A DNA stretch of 64,000 bases from Caballeronia arvi (lineage in GTDB: Bacteria; Pseudomonadota; Gammaproteobacteria; Burkholderiales; Burkholderiaceae). The notes under the pieces are model-generated. The model saw only the letters and a list, made by a program, of their open reading frames with translations, ran no database searches and was not told the DNA's origin. A program made the translations under genes and the position numbers. The stretch covers positions 186,001 through 250,000 of the forward strand of contig NZ_FCOM02000008.1 of assembly GCF_001544695.2 (NCBI RefSeq), given 5' to 3'. This document shows positions 9,157-15,643 of the stretch, piece after piece; the first letter of the stretch is position 1; every line of letters starts with the position of its first letter.

Positions 9157-9267
9157 TGTGGCTCCTGTGAGTGGGACGGATCGAAGCCACTTTAGATAAA
9201 ACGGCGCGCGTCAGCTATGGGCGGAAATGACAGTTTCGGAGGCATTTACGCCACGACGCGAAGAACG

Positions 9268-9969
9268 TCAGAACTTCTCGACCCACGGCCGCAGTTCGAT
9301 TTCCCACGTCCACGCGCTGCGGTGCTGGCGCAGTACGTCGATATACGTCTGCGCGATCGCATCGGGGTCGAGCGTGCTGTCGGGCGCGTCCGGCGGATCG
9401 GTGCGCTGAGCGGAGCGCACGCCGCCATCGATGACGAAGTGCGCGACATGAATGCCCTTCGGCATCAGCTCGCGCGCGGCGCTCTGCGCGAGGCCGCGCA
9501 ACGCGAACTTGCCCATCGCGAACGGCGCGGACAGCGCGAAGCCCTTGACGCCCGCGGTCGCGCCCGTCAGCAGGATCGCGCCGTGGGACTTGGGAATCAT
9601 GCGTCGCGCGGCCTGCTGCACCGCATGGAACGCGCCGAGCGCCGTCACGGCGACGGCCTGTTCGACCTCCGCCGCATCGAGTTCGGCGATGGGCCCGCGC
9701 ACGCGTCCGCCCGCGTTGTAGATGACGACTTCCGGCGTGCCGATGCGCGCTTCGGTTTCGGCGAAGAGCGTTTCCATTGCGCGGGCATCGGTGGCATCGA
9801 CGGGCAGCGCGATGGCGCCGGTTTCATCGACGAGCGCCGAGAGCTTGTCGACGTTGCGTGCCGCGATGACGACCGGGATGTTTTCTGCGCGCAGACACCG
9901 GGTGAGTGAGCCGCTGATGCCGGGACCGGCGCCGATGATGAGGGCGTTGCGATAAGGGAGAGTGCTCAT
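9268..9969 (-). CDS. SDR-family NAD(P)-dependent oxidoreductase
   Basis: 233 aa. The N-terminal glycine motif is GAGPGISGSLTR, followed by YNAGGRVRGP, the equivalent of NNAG. The usual Y-x3-K is replaced by a segment around LLTGATAGVKGFALSAPFAMGKFA, so the canonical tyrosine is not obvious (A-x2-MGK). Activity should not be assumed. It ends a short stretch of ordinary metabolism just before the small-gene array. Confidence 0.75.
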   Translation of the reverse strand: MSTLPYRNALIIGAGPGISGSLTRCLRAENIPVVIAARNVDKLSALVDETGAIALPVDATDARAMETLFAETEARIGTPEVVIYNAGGRVRGPIAELDAAEVEQAVAVTALGAFHAVQQAARRMIPKSHGAILLTGATAGVKGFALSAPFAMGKFALRGLAQSAARELMPKGIHVAHFVIDGGVRSAQRTDPPDAPDSTLDPDAIAQTYIDVLRQHRSAWTWEIELRPWVEKF

Positions 9970-10062
9970 GGCTTCACGCTCGGACGGGAGGGAAACCGAT
10001 GATAACCGTGGTGGGAATTTGATGCGCGGGCGGTCATGCCAGCGCCGAGATGAATCGCGAGA

Positions 10063-10091
10063 GGAGAAGGAAGCGCAGTCGTTCCTTCTCC
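10063..10091 (-). terminator. Hairpin at the end of array unit C
   Basis: GGAGAAGGAA (10063-10072) and TTCCTTCTCC (10082-10091) form a perfect 10-bp stem 17 bp past the last array gene. The minus strand has no clear T run after it, so termination may be weak or factor-assisted. Confidence 0.5.
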
Positions 10092-10107
10092 TGTCGCCAA
10101 TGTTGCC

Positions 10108-10365
10108 TTACGCCTTCACGCCGTGCAGCAGGCTGCCGATGGCGTCGATCGACTTCGTGACGTTCGTCAGGTCGACCTTCGTGTACTGCGATGCGTCGAC
10201 CTGAGTCACCGGCGCGACGTTGATCTGCGGGCTGGCGAACGAGAAGCCGGTAATCGAGTTGGCGTTGATCCCGTTGTTCTGGAAGATGCTCGCGCCGCCG
10301 ACGATGGCGCCCATTTCAGCGCGGCCGAGTTCTTTGCTGACTGCCAGGTTTTCGATCTTCAACAT
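10108..10365 (-). CDS. Double-glycine-leader peptide, array copy 1
   Basis: 85 aa; last gene of unit C and the most divergent copy of the array. The 24-residue leader ends AEMGAIVGG. L-12, E-8, M-7, I-4, G-2 and G-1 fit the leader rule for C39-peptidase exporters. The 61-residue core starts ASIFQNNGINANSITGF and carries DASQYTKVDLTNVTKSIDA, where most copies have DASQHTDVDVKNITKS. No cysteine. AGGAG lies eight bases before the ATG. It would be exported and cleaved after Gly-Gly if a cognate transporter exists (inference). Function unknown. Confidence 0.85.
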   Translation of the reverse strand: MLKIENLAVSKELGRAEMGAIVGGASIFQNNGINANSITGFSFASPQINVAPVTQVDASQYTKVDLTNVTKSIDAIGSLLHGVKA

Positions 10366-10403
10366 GATGTTTCTCCTGATGACTTGAATGGATGGTCGAG
10401 GGC

Positions 10404-10661
10404 TCAGAGCTTCACGCCTTCGAGCAGGCTGCCGACCGTCGCGAGCGACTTGGTGATGTTCTTCACATCGACGTCGGTGTGCTGCGAGGCATCCACTTGC
10501 GTCACCGGAGCCACATTGGTCTGCGGGCTGGCGAACGAGAAGCCGCCGTTGACGTTGGCGTTGATGCCGTTGTTCTGGAAGATGCTCGTGCCGCCGGCGA
10601 TAGTGCTCATTTCCGCACGGTCGAGTTCTTTGCTGACTGCGAGGGTTTTGATCTTCAACAT
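10404..10661 (-). CDS. Double-glycine-leader peptide, array copy 2
   Basis: 85 aa. The leader is a variant (KTLAVSKELDRAEM then STIAGG instead of GAIVGG). The same KTL/DRAEM leader occurs in copy 7, which points to exchange between copies. The core has the majority form (QHTDVDVKNITKS) and ends LATVGSLLEGVKL. No cysteine. AGGAG precedes the ATG. It lies 38 bp upstream of copy 1 and 43 bp downstream of copy 3, within unit C. Confidence 0.85.
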   Translation of the reverse strand: MLKIKTLAVSKELDRAEMSTIAGGTSIFQNNGINANVNGGFSFASPQTNVAPVTQVDASQHTDVDVKNITKSLATVGSLLEGVKL

Positions 10662-10704
10662 GATGTTTCTCCTGAATGGTGTGACTGGATGGATGAATCG
10701 GTGA

Positions 10705-10962
10705 TCAGAGGGCCACGCCGCCGAGCAGGCTGCCGACCGCAGCCAGCGACTTGGTGATGTTCTTCACGTCGACATCGGTGTGCTGCGAAGCATCGACTTG
10801 CGTCACCGGAGCGATGTTGGTCTGCGGGCTGGCGAACGCGAAGCCGCCGTTGACATTGGCGTTGATGCCGTTGTTCTGAAAGATGCTCGTGCCGCCGACG
10901 ATGGCGCCCATTTCAGCGCGGCCGAGTTCTTTGCTGACTGCGAGGTTTTCGATCTTCAACAT
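10705..10962 (-). CDS. Double-glycine-leader peptide, array copy 3
   Basis: 85 aa with the majority leader (ENLAVSKELGRAEM, GAIVGG). The core carries GGFAFASPQTN, with Ala where most copies have Ser, and ends LAAVGSLLGGVAL. It differs from copy 4 at one residue (A for S in the C-terminal LASVGS). Second of four genes in unit C. No cysteine; ribosome site CAGGAG. Confidence 0.85.
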   Translation of the reverse strand: MLKIENLAVSKELGRAEMGAIVGGTSIFQNNGINANVNGGFAFASPQTNIAPVTQVDASQHTDVDVKNITKSLAAVGSLLGGVAL

Positions 10963-11007
10963 GATGAGTCTCCTGAGTGTGGTTTGACTGGATGAATGAA
11001 TCGGTGA

Positions 11008-11265
11008 TCAGAGGGCCACGCCGCCGAGCAGGCTGCCGACCGAAGCGAGCGACTTCGTGATGTTCTTCACGTCGACATCGGTGTGCTGCGAGGCATCGAC
11101 TTGCGTCACGGGAGCGATGTTGGTCTGCGGGCTGGCGAACGCGAAGCCGCCGTTGACGTTGGCGTTGATGCCGTTGTTTTGGAAGATGCTCGTGCCGCCG
11201 ACGATGGCGCCCATTTCAGCGCGGCCGAGTTCTTTGCTAACTGCGAGGTTTTCGATCTTCAACAT
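11008..11265 (-). CDS. Double-glycine-leader peptide, array copy 4 (first gene of unit C)
   Basis: 85 aa. Majority leader and core, with GGFAFASPQTN as in copy 3. It is the promoter-proximal gene of unit C. The ATG at 11265 follows AAGGAGCTACATC. The frame is open a further 16 codons upstream, but that stretch is the conserved leader RNA found before the first gene of units A, B and D, so 11265 is the start. The sigma54 promoter lies at 11337-11351. Confidence 0.85.
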   Translation of the reverse strand: MLKIENLAVSKELGRAEMGAIVGGTSIFQNNGINANVNGGFAFASPQTNIAPVTQVDASQHTDVDVKNITKSLASVGSLLGGVAL

Positions 11266-11336
11266 GATGTAGCTCCTTGGATACTTGGGTAGTGGGTTGG
11301 TCGAGGGCAGCAATCGTTGCGCTCGCAGCTACATAT

Positions 11337-11351
11337 GCGAGGGGCGTGCCA
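11337..11351 (-). promoter_or_regulatory. Sigma54 promoter of array unit C
   Basis: The minus strand reads TGGCACGCCCCTCGC. The consensus is TGGCACG-N4-TTGC, so only one T is changed. The invariant -24 GG and -12 GC keep the required 10-bp gap. The start of transcription should fall near 11325, about 60 nt before the ATG. An IHF-like site (TAGTGCATTGATT, near 11382-11394) lies between the promoter and the UAS-like element. Confidence 0.75.
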
Positions 11352-11493
11352 AGTGGTGCTGGAAGGACCGTTCGGTACATCTAGTGCATTGATTGAAAAT
11401 AGATATTTGTATGGAACGCGAAGTTTTCAGTGCAATTCACGATCACCATGCGCTGTCGAGATGTTGGTCGATAAAAAACAGAATGCCGGCCGT

Positions 11494-11512
11494 TGTCGGT
11501 ACAGCGCGAACA
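11494..11512. promoter_or_regulatory. UAS-like element of unit C
   Basis: TGTCGGTACAGCGCGAACA, a 19-nt match to the TGTCGG-N9-RACA pattern present upstream of all four sigma54 promoters. Its centre is about 152 bp upstream of the -24 end of the promoter, the range used by sigma54 enhancer-binding proteins. The binding protein is unknown. Confidence 0.5.
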
Positions 11513-11613
11513 GTCGAGCTGCGTGCGCGCTTATGAGCCGTGATGGGGAAGTTCGAAGACGACGCGCGCGCTTTGCATCCAGCGCGGCCGATTGGAAGGA
11601 GCAAAGACAAAAA

Positions 11614-11637
11614 GCCGAGACGCGGCGCGTCTCAGCC
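11614..11637 (-). terminator. Second terminator after unit B
   Basis: GAGACGC (11617-11623) pairs with GCGTCTC (11627-11633) around a 3-nt loop. Both sides carry A/T runs, and on the minus strand the stem is followed by TTTTT. Together with the hairpin at 11660-11694 it insulates unit C from unit B. Confidence 0.65.
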
Positions 11638-11659
11638 AAAAAAATCGCAGCAGTGAAAA

Positions 11660-11694
11660 AAGGCAGAAGGAACCGTCGCGGTTCCTTCTGCCTT
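11660..11694 (-). terminator. Rho-independent terminator after unit B
   Basis: The arms GGCAGAAGGAACC (11662-11674) and GGTTCCTTCTGCC (11680-11692) form a 13-bp perfect stem, followed on the minus strand by a run of six T. It lies 14 bp past the stop codon of copy 5. Confidence 0.9.
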
Positions 11695-11707
11695 CGGTGA
11701 TGCAGCT

Positions 11708-11965
11708 TTACACCTTCGCGCCTTCGATCAGGCTGCCGACCGAAGCGAGCGTCTTCGTGACGTTCGTGAGATCGACGTTCGTGTGCGTCGAGGCATCGAC
11801 TTGTGTCACCGGCGCGACGTTGATCTGCGGGCTGGCGAACGAGAAGCCGCTGTTGAGGTTGGCGTTGACGCCGTTGTTCTGGAAGATGCTCGTGCCGCCG
11901 ACGATGGCGCCCATTTCAGCGCGGCCGAGTTCTTTGCTGACTGCGAGGTTTTCGATCTTCAACAT
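11708..11965 (-). CDS. Double-glycine-leader peptide, array copy 5
   Basis: 85 aa, last gene of unit B. Majority leader. The core has NANLNSGF in the middle and the minority C-terminal half THTNVDLTNVTKT, ending LASVGSLIEGAKV. That half is shared with copy 7, which occupies the equivalent last position of unit A. No cysteine. CAGGAG precedes the ATG, and a strong terminator follows. Confidence 0.85.
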   Translation of the reverse strand: MLKIENLAVSKELGRAEMGAIVGGTSIFQNNGVNANLNSGFSFASPQINVAPVTQVDASTHTNVDLTNVTKTLASVGSLIEGAKV

Positions 11966-12008
11966 GATGAGTCTCCTGAATGGTTTGACTGGATGAATGA
12001 ATCGGTGA

Positions 12009-12266
12009 TCAGAGGGCCACGCCGCCGAGCAGGCTGCCGACCGACGCGAGCGACTTGGTGATGTTCTTCACGTCGACGTCGGTGTGTTGCGAGGCATCGA
12101 CTTGCGTCACGGGCGCGATGTTGGTTTGCGGGCTGGCGAACGAGAAGCCGCCGTTGACGTTGGCGTTGATGCCGTTGTTCTGGAAGATGCTCGTGCCGCC
12201 GACGATGGCGCCCATTTCAGCGCGGCCGAGTTCTTTGCTAACTGCGAGGTTTTCGATCTTCAGCAT
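12009..12266 (-). CDS. Double-glycine-leader peptide, array copy 6 (first gene of unit B)
   Basis: 85 aa. Majority leader and core (NANVNGGFSFASPQTNIAP, QHTDVDVKNITKS, LASVGSLLGGVAL). The protein differs from copy 4 only at GGFSF/GGFAF. The promoter-proximal position is marked by AAGGAG before the ATG and the sigma54 promoter at 12338-12352. Confidence 0.85.
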   Translation of the reverse strand: MLKIENLAVSKELGRAEMGAIVGGTSIFQNNGINANVNGGFSFASPQTNIAPVTQVDASQHTDVDVKNITKSLASVGSLLGGVAL

Positions 12267-12337
12267 GATGTAGCTCCTTGGATACCTGGGTAGTGGGTTG
12301 GTCGAGGGCAGTAATCGTTGCGCTCGCAGCTACATAT

Positions 12338-12352
12338 GCGAGGGGCGTGCCA
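12338..12352 (-). promoter_or_regulatory. Sigma54 promoter of array unit B
   Basis: The minus strand reads TGGCACGCCCCTCGC, identical to unit C, with GG and GC 10 bp apart. An IHF-like TAGTGCATTGATT lies upstream near 12383-12395. The leader from the expected start to the ATG is about 60 nt. Confidence 0.75.
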
Positions 12353-12494
12353 GGCGATGCTGGAAGGACTGTTCGGTACATCTAGTGCATTGATTGCAAG
12401 CGGATATTTGTATGGAATGCCAAGTTGTCATTGCATTCGATCACGACCATACGCTGTCGAGATGTTGGTCGAAGAAAAACAGAGTGATGGCCGC

Positions 12495-12513
12495 TGTCGG
12501 TACCGCGCGAACA
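12495..12513. promoter_or_regulatory. UAS-like element of unit B
   Basis: TGTCGGTACCGCGCGAACA, matching TGTCGG-N9-RACA. Its centre is about 152 bp upstream of the promoter, the same distance as in units A and C. Confidence 0.5.
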
Positions 12514-12614
12514 GTCGATCCGCGTGCGCAGTTATGAGCCGTGATGGGAAATTCGAAGACGACGCGCGTGCTTTGCATCCGGCGCGGCCGATTGGAAAGA
12601 AGCAAAGACAAAAA

Positions 12615-12638
12615 GCCGAGGCGCGGCGCGTCTCAGCC
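12615..12638 (-). terminator. Second terminator after unit A
   Basis: GCCGAGGCGC and GCGTCTCAGCC pair around a short loop with A/T runs on both sides. It is the equivalent of 11614-11637 in the duplicated spacer, with one mismatch in the stem. Confidence 0.55.
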
Positions 12639-12664
12639 AAAAAAATGGATCGCAGCAGTGAAAA

Positions 12665-12699
12665 AAGGCAGAAGGAACCGTCGCGGTTCCTTCTGCCTT
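12665..12699 (-). terminator. Rho-independent terminator after unit A
   Basis: GGCAGAAGGAACC (12667-12679) and GGTTCCTTCTGCC (12685-12697) form a 13-bp perfect stem, extendable to 15 bp, with a T run on the minus strand. The stem is identical to the unit B terminator. Confidence 0.9.
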
Positions 12700-12712
12700 C
12701 GGTGATGCAGCT

Positions 12713-12970
12713 TTACACCTTCGCGCCTTCGATCAGGCTGCCGACCGAAGCGAGCGTCTTCGTGACGTTCGTGAGATCGACGTTCGTGTGCGTCGAGGCA
12801 TCGACTTGCGTCACCGGCGCGATGTTGGTTTGCGGGCTCGCGAACGAGAAGCCGCCGTTGACATTGGCGTTGACGCCATTGTTCTGGAAGATGCTCGTGC
12901 CACCGACGATGGCGCCCATTTCCGCACGGTCGAGTTCTTTGCTAACGGCGAGGGTTTTGATCTTCAACAT
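12713..12970 (-). CDS. Double-glycine-leader peptide, array copy 7
   Basis: 85 aa, last gene of unit A. It is a mosaic. The leader is the KTL/DRAEM form of copy 2, the middle is the majority form (NANVNGGFSFASPQTNIAP), and the end is the minority form THTNVDLTNVTKT...LIEGAKV of copy 5. No cysteine. AGGAG precedes the ATG. Such mixtures suggest gene conversion within the array. Confidence 0.85.
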   Translation of the reverse strand: MLKIKTLAVSKELDRAEMGAIVGGTSIFQNNGVNANVNGGFSFASPQTNIAPVTQVDASTHTNVDLTNVTKTLASVGSLIEGAKV

Positions 12971-13013
12971 GATGTTTCTCCTGAATGGTCTGACTGGATG
13001 GATGAATCGGTGA

Positions 13014-13271
13014 TCAGAGGGCCACGCCGCCGAGCAGGCTGCCGACCGCAGCCAGCGACTTGGTGATGTTCTTCACGTCGACGTCGGTGTGCTGCGAGGC
13101 ATCGACTTGCGTCACCGGAGCGATGTTGGTCTGCGGGCTCGCGAACGAGAAGCCGCCGTTGACGTTGGCGTTGACGCCGTTGTTCTGGAAGATGCTCGTG
13201 CCGCCGACGATGGCGCCCATTTCAGCACGGCCAAGTTCTTTGCTGACTGCGAGGTTTTCGATCTTCAACAT
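13014..13271 (-). CDS. Double-glycine-leader peptide, array copy 8
   Basis: 85 aa, middle gene of unit A. Majority leader; core NNGVNANVNGGFSFASPQTNIAP with QHTDVDVKNITKS and LAAVGSLLGGVAL. It differs from copy 6 mainly at NNGV/NNGI and LAAV/LASV. CAGGAG ribosome site. No cysteine. Confidence 0.85.
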   Translation of the reverse strand: MLKIENLAVSKELGRAEMGAIVGGTSIFQNNGVNANVNGGFSFASPQTNIAPVTQVDASQHTDVDVKNITKSLAAVGSLLGGVAL

Positions 13272-13316
13272 GATGAGTCTCCTGAGTGTGGTTTGACTGG
13301 ATGAATGATTTGGTGA

Positions 13317-13574
13317 TCAGACGGCCACGCCGCCGAGCAGGCTGCCGACCGAAGCCAGCGACTTGGTGATGTTCTTCACGTCGACGTCGAGGTGTTGCGA
13401 GGCATCGACTTGCGTCACGGGAGCGACGTTGGTCTGCGGGCTGGCGAACGAGAAGCCGCCGTTGACGTTGGCGTTGACGCCGTTGTTCTGGAAGATGCTC
13501 GCGCCGCCGACGATGGCGCCCATTTCGGCGCGGTCGAGTTCTTTGCTAACGGCGAGGTTTTCGATCTTCAGCAT
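13317..13574 (-). CDS. Double-glycine-leader peptide, array copy 9 (first gene of unit A)
   Basis: 85 aa. The leader carries DRAEM and ends GAIVGG; the core begins ASIFQNNGVNANVNGGF. It has QHLDVDVKNITKS (Leu instead of Thr) and ends LASVGSLLGGVAV. AGGAG precedes the ATG at 13574. The sigma54 promoter lies at 13640-13654. No cysteine. Confidence 0.85.
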   Translation of the reverse strand: MLKIENLAVSKELDRAEMGAIVGGASIFQNNGVNANVNGGFSFASPQTNVAPVTQVDASQHLDVDVKNITKSLASVGSLLGGVAV

Positions 13575-13639
13575 GATGTAGCTCCTGGCGTGTCTGGTCG
13601 GTTGGATGAGCACCAATCGTTGCGCTCGCAGCTACATAT

Positions 13640-13654
13640 GCGAGGGCTGTGCCA
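13640..13654 (-). promoter_or_regulatory. Sigma54 promoter of array unit A
   Basis: The minus strand reads TGGCACAGCCCTCGC, keeping -24 GG and -12 GC 10 bp apart. Upstream, near 13687-13699, a CAACTCGTTGAAT resembles an IHF site with mismatches. The spacer beyond this point differs from units B and C, yet promoter and UAS-like element are retained. Confidence 0.7.
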
Positions 13655-13796
13655 GGAGAGGCTGGAAGATCTATTCGGTTAATCCAACTCGTTGAATTTG
13701 AAGGTGATTTTAGGATGCATGCGCAATGCCCGGGCGATTTCGCGGATCGCCGGGGGCATTGCTTCGTTGGCTGGCGAAAGACGGATTGCGGGAACG

Positions 13797-13815
13797 TGTC
13801 GGTGCGGGACAGACA
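13797..13815. promoter_or_regulatory. UAS-like element of unit A
   Basis: TGTCGGTGCGGGACAGACA, matching TGTCGG-N9-RACA, about 152 bp upstream of the promoter. It sits immediately beyond the 3' end of the GntR gene, outside coding sequence. Confidence 0.5.
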
Positions 13816-13820
13816 GACGG

Positions 13821-14528
13821 CTACAGTACCGCCATCGACTCGGTCATGTTCTGGCGCATGTAGTCCAGGAAGCGCTTCTGGAACAGCATCGTGTGTTCAT
13901 GGGCGAGCTGCTCGGCGGCGTCGGCATCCTTGCGCGCGATGGCGTCGATGATGTCGGCGTGGTCGCGTCCGAGCTTCGTCGCCGAGGGCGATGTCACCGT
14001 GTAGTCGAAATGCAGATGCAGCAGGCGCTGCCCTTCGCCGAGCAGCCGCTCGTAATAGCCGATGAAATACGGGTTGTTCGCCGCATGTGCGATCGCCATG
14101 TGCAAGCCCTTGTTGGTCTCGGACATCGCGTTGAAGTCGCCGCTGTCGATCGCCCTCATGTAGGTGTCGTCGGCCTTGCGGATGCGCGCGAGATCGCTTT
14201 CCGTCCGATACAGCGCCGCGAGGCGCGTGACGGCGCGCTGAATGAGGTCCAGCGCCGAAATGTACTTCGGGAATTCTTCGATCTCGAACGGCGTGACGAG
14301 CGTCGTGCGATTCGGGAGAATCGTCACGAGGCCTTCGCTGATGAGCCGCGCGAGCGCATCGCGCACGGGCGAGCGTGAGAGCCCGAACTGCGCCGCGAGC
14401 GAGACTTCGTCGAGCGGCGCGCCCGGCTTCAGCTGCAAGGTGAGAATCTGCTTGCGCAATTCCTCGTAGATGTATCGTCCGCCATGCCGGCGGCCACTGC
14501 CCTCGGTCTCCGTGGTCGCTTTGCTCAT
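13821..14528 (-). CDS. GntR-family regulator (FadR/FCD type)
   Basis: 235 aa. The N-terminal winged helix is clear (LDEVSLAAQFGLSRSPVRDALARLISEGLV), and the C-terminal alpha-helical FCD domain carries the conserved histidines (LHMAIAHAANNP, ...DHADIIDAI). The FCD subfamily binds organic acids or amino acids. It is the last gene of the hydroxyproline-type operon, 72 bp after the epimerase gene, and is the likely regulator of that operon. The ATG at 14528 (MSKATTE) is preferred over the longer open frame. Confidence 0.85.
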   Translation of the reverse strand: MSKATTETEGSGRRHGGRYIYEELRKQILTLQLKPGAPLDEVSLAAQFGLSRSPVRDALARLISEGLVTILPNRTTLVTPFEIEEFPKYISALDLIQRAVTRLAALYRTESDLARIRKADDTYMRAIDSGDFNAMSETNKGLHMAIAHAANNPYFIGYYERLLGEGQRLLHLHFDYTVTSPSATKLGRDHADIIDAIARKDADAAEQLAHEHTMLFQKRFLDYMRQNMTESMAVL

Positions 14529-14600
14529 CGTTTCACCGCCGTCGTCGTGGGCCCGGAAGGATGGGCGCGAATTCGAGTTTATCATCGTGCGCACTCCGTC

Positions 14601-15632
14601 TCAGGCGGTGGGAAAGCCCGAACCCCACGTATCGCTCAGCATGAAACCCGCGGCCAGCGGATCGTCGGGATCGACGCCGATCTGCTGAAATCCATACACC
14701 CACGCGCGTCCGCTGATGCGCGGCAGCACCGCGGGCCGGCCGCCGATTTCCGTCTTGCCCAGCATCTCGACTGCGAACTCGCCGCCGATGACCGAACGCG
14801 ATGTCAGCCGGCTGCCGGTATCGGCGAGTCCGCGCGCCGATAACGTCGCGAGATTCGCCGAGCTGCCCGTGCCGCACGGCGAGCGGTCGACGCGCCCTGG
14901 CGGCAGCGTCGTGCAGGTCTGATACAGCGCATCGCCGAGCCGGTTGCGGAACATCACGTAGGCGACTTCATCGATCTCCGGATAGAGCGGATGCCGCACG
15001 CGAATCTGCTCGTTGATGACGTTCTTCAGCGTGACGCCCGCTTCGGCAAGCTCCCGCGCATTCTCCGGTGCGATCGTGAGCCCGATCTGATCGACATCGA
15101 CGAGCGCGTAATAGACGCCGCCGAACGCTATATCCGCCTTGATCGTGCCGAAGTGCGCGGTCTCGATCGCGGCGTCGAGATGCTCGACGAACGCCGGCAC
15201 CATGTCGAGCGAGACGCCCGTACAGCGTCCGTCGCGGCAGGCGGCGCGCGCGGTGACAAGACCCGCGGGCGTGTCGAGCACGACGGTCGTTTCCGGCTCC
15301 CGCATCTCCACCATGCCGAGCTCGAGCAGGGCGGTGACGACGCAGATGGCGTTGCTGCCGGACATCGGATGCGCCTTGTCGGCCTGCAGAACGATGAAGC
15401 CGGCATGCGCTTCCGGTCGCGTCGGCGGCAGCAGCAGATTCACCGACATCTGCAGACAGCCGCGCGGTTCGAGTACCACGAGGCGGCGCAGGCTGTCATC
15501 GACTTCGTTGATGTGGTTCATCTTGTCGAGCATGGTCGCGCCCGGAATGCCGACGACGCCCGCCGTGATGACCTTGCCGATCTCGCCTTCGCAATGCACG
15601 TCGACGAGTTGAAGCGTTTTCTTCCAGCGCAT
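14601..15632 (-). CDS. Hydroxyproline 2-epimerase (proline racemase family)
   Basis: 343 aa. The proline racemase family uses two active-site residues as general acid/base. Here the first is Ser91 (MSGSN) and the second is Cys253 (DRSPCGTGSSAN), so the classical Cys-Cys pair is Ser-Cys. Neighbouring genes for a lyase, a D-amino-acid oxidoreductase and a semialdehyde dehydrogenase match the trans-4-hydroxy-L-proline pathway. That favours 4-hydroxyproline 2-epimerase over trans-3-hydroxyproline dehydratase (inference from context). The gene starts 11 bp after the aldehyde dehydrogenase gene. Confidence 0.8.
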   Translation of the reverse strand: MRWKKTLQLVDVHCEGEIGKVITAGVVGIPGATMLDKMNHINEVDDSLRRLVVLEPRGCLQMSVNLLLPPTRPEAHAGFIVLQADKAHPMSGSNAICVVTALLELGMVEMREPETTVVLDTPAGLVTARAACRDGRCTGVSLDMVPAFVEHLDAAIETAHFGTIKADIAFGGVYYALVDVDQIGLTIAPENARELAEAGVTLKNVINEQIRVRHPLYPEIDEVAYVMFRNRLGDALYQTCTTLPPGRVDRSPCGTGSSANLATLSARGLADTGSRLTSRSVIGGEFAVEMLGKTEIGGRPAVLPRISGRAWVYGFQQIGVDPDDPLAAGFMLSDTWGSGFPTA

Positions 15633-15643
15633 GTCGTCCGGCC

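Larger units (their letters stand above)
10108..13574 (-). repeat. Tandem array of nine double-glycine-leader peptide genes
   Basis: Nine paralogous 85-codon genes lie head to tail on the minus strand in three units: A (13574-12713, three genes), B (12266-11708, two genes) and C (11265-10108, four genes). Genes within a unit are 38-45 bp apart, each with an AGGAG-type ribosome site. Between units are terminators and a sigma54 promoter. Units B and C share an almost identical ~440-bp control spacer. Many equivalent positions are offset by 1001-1005 bp, which indicates duplication of a ~1-kb block. Reading frames are preserved in all copies, so selection appears to act on the peptides. Confidence 0.9.

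Noticed and set aside
11322..11341. CTCGCA...TGCGAG inverted repeat before each leader-peptide unit as a stand-alone operator
   Set aside because: One arm overlaps the -12 part of the sigma54 promoter (CTCGC), so its conservation is already explained by the promoter. A role as a leader hairpin remains possible but is not supported separately.
10108..13574. Array as a CRISPR or non-coding minisatellite
   Set aside because: The repeats are whole genes with conserved frames, ribosome sites and stops; there are no short identical repeats with unique spacers.
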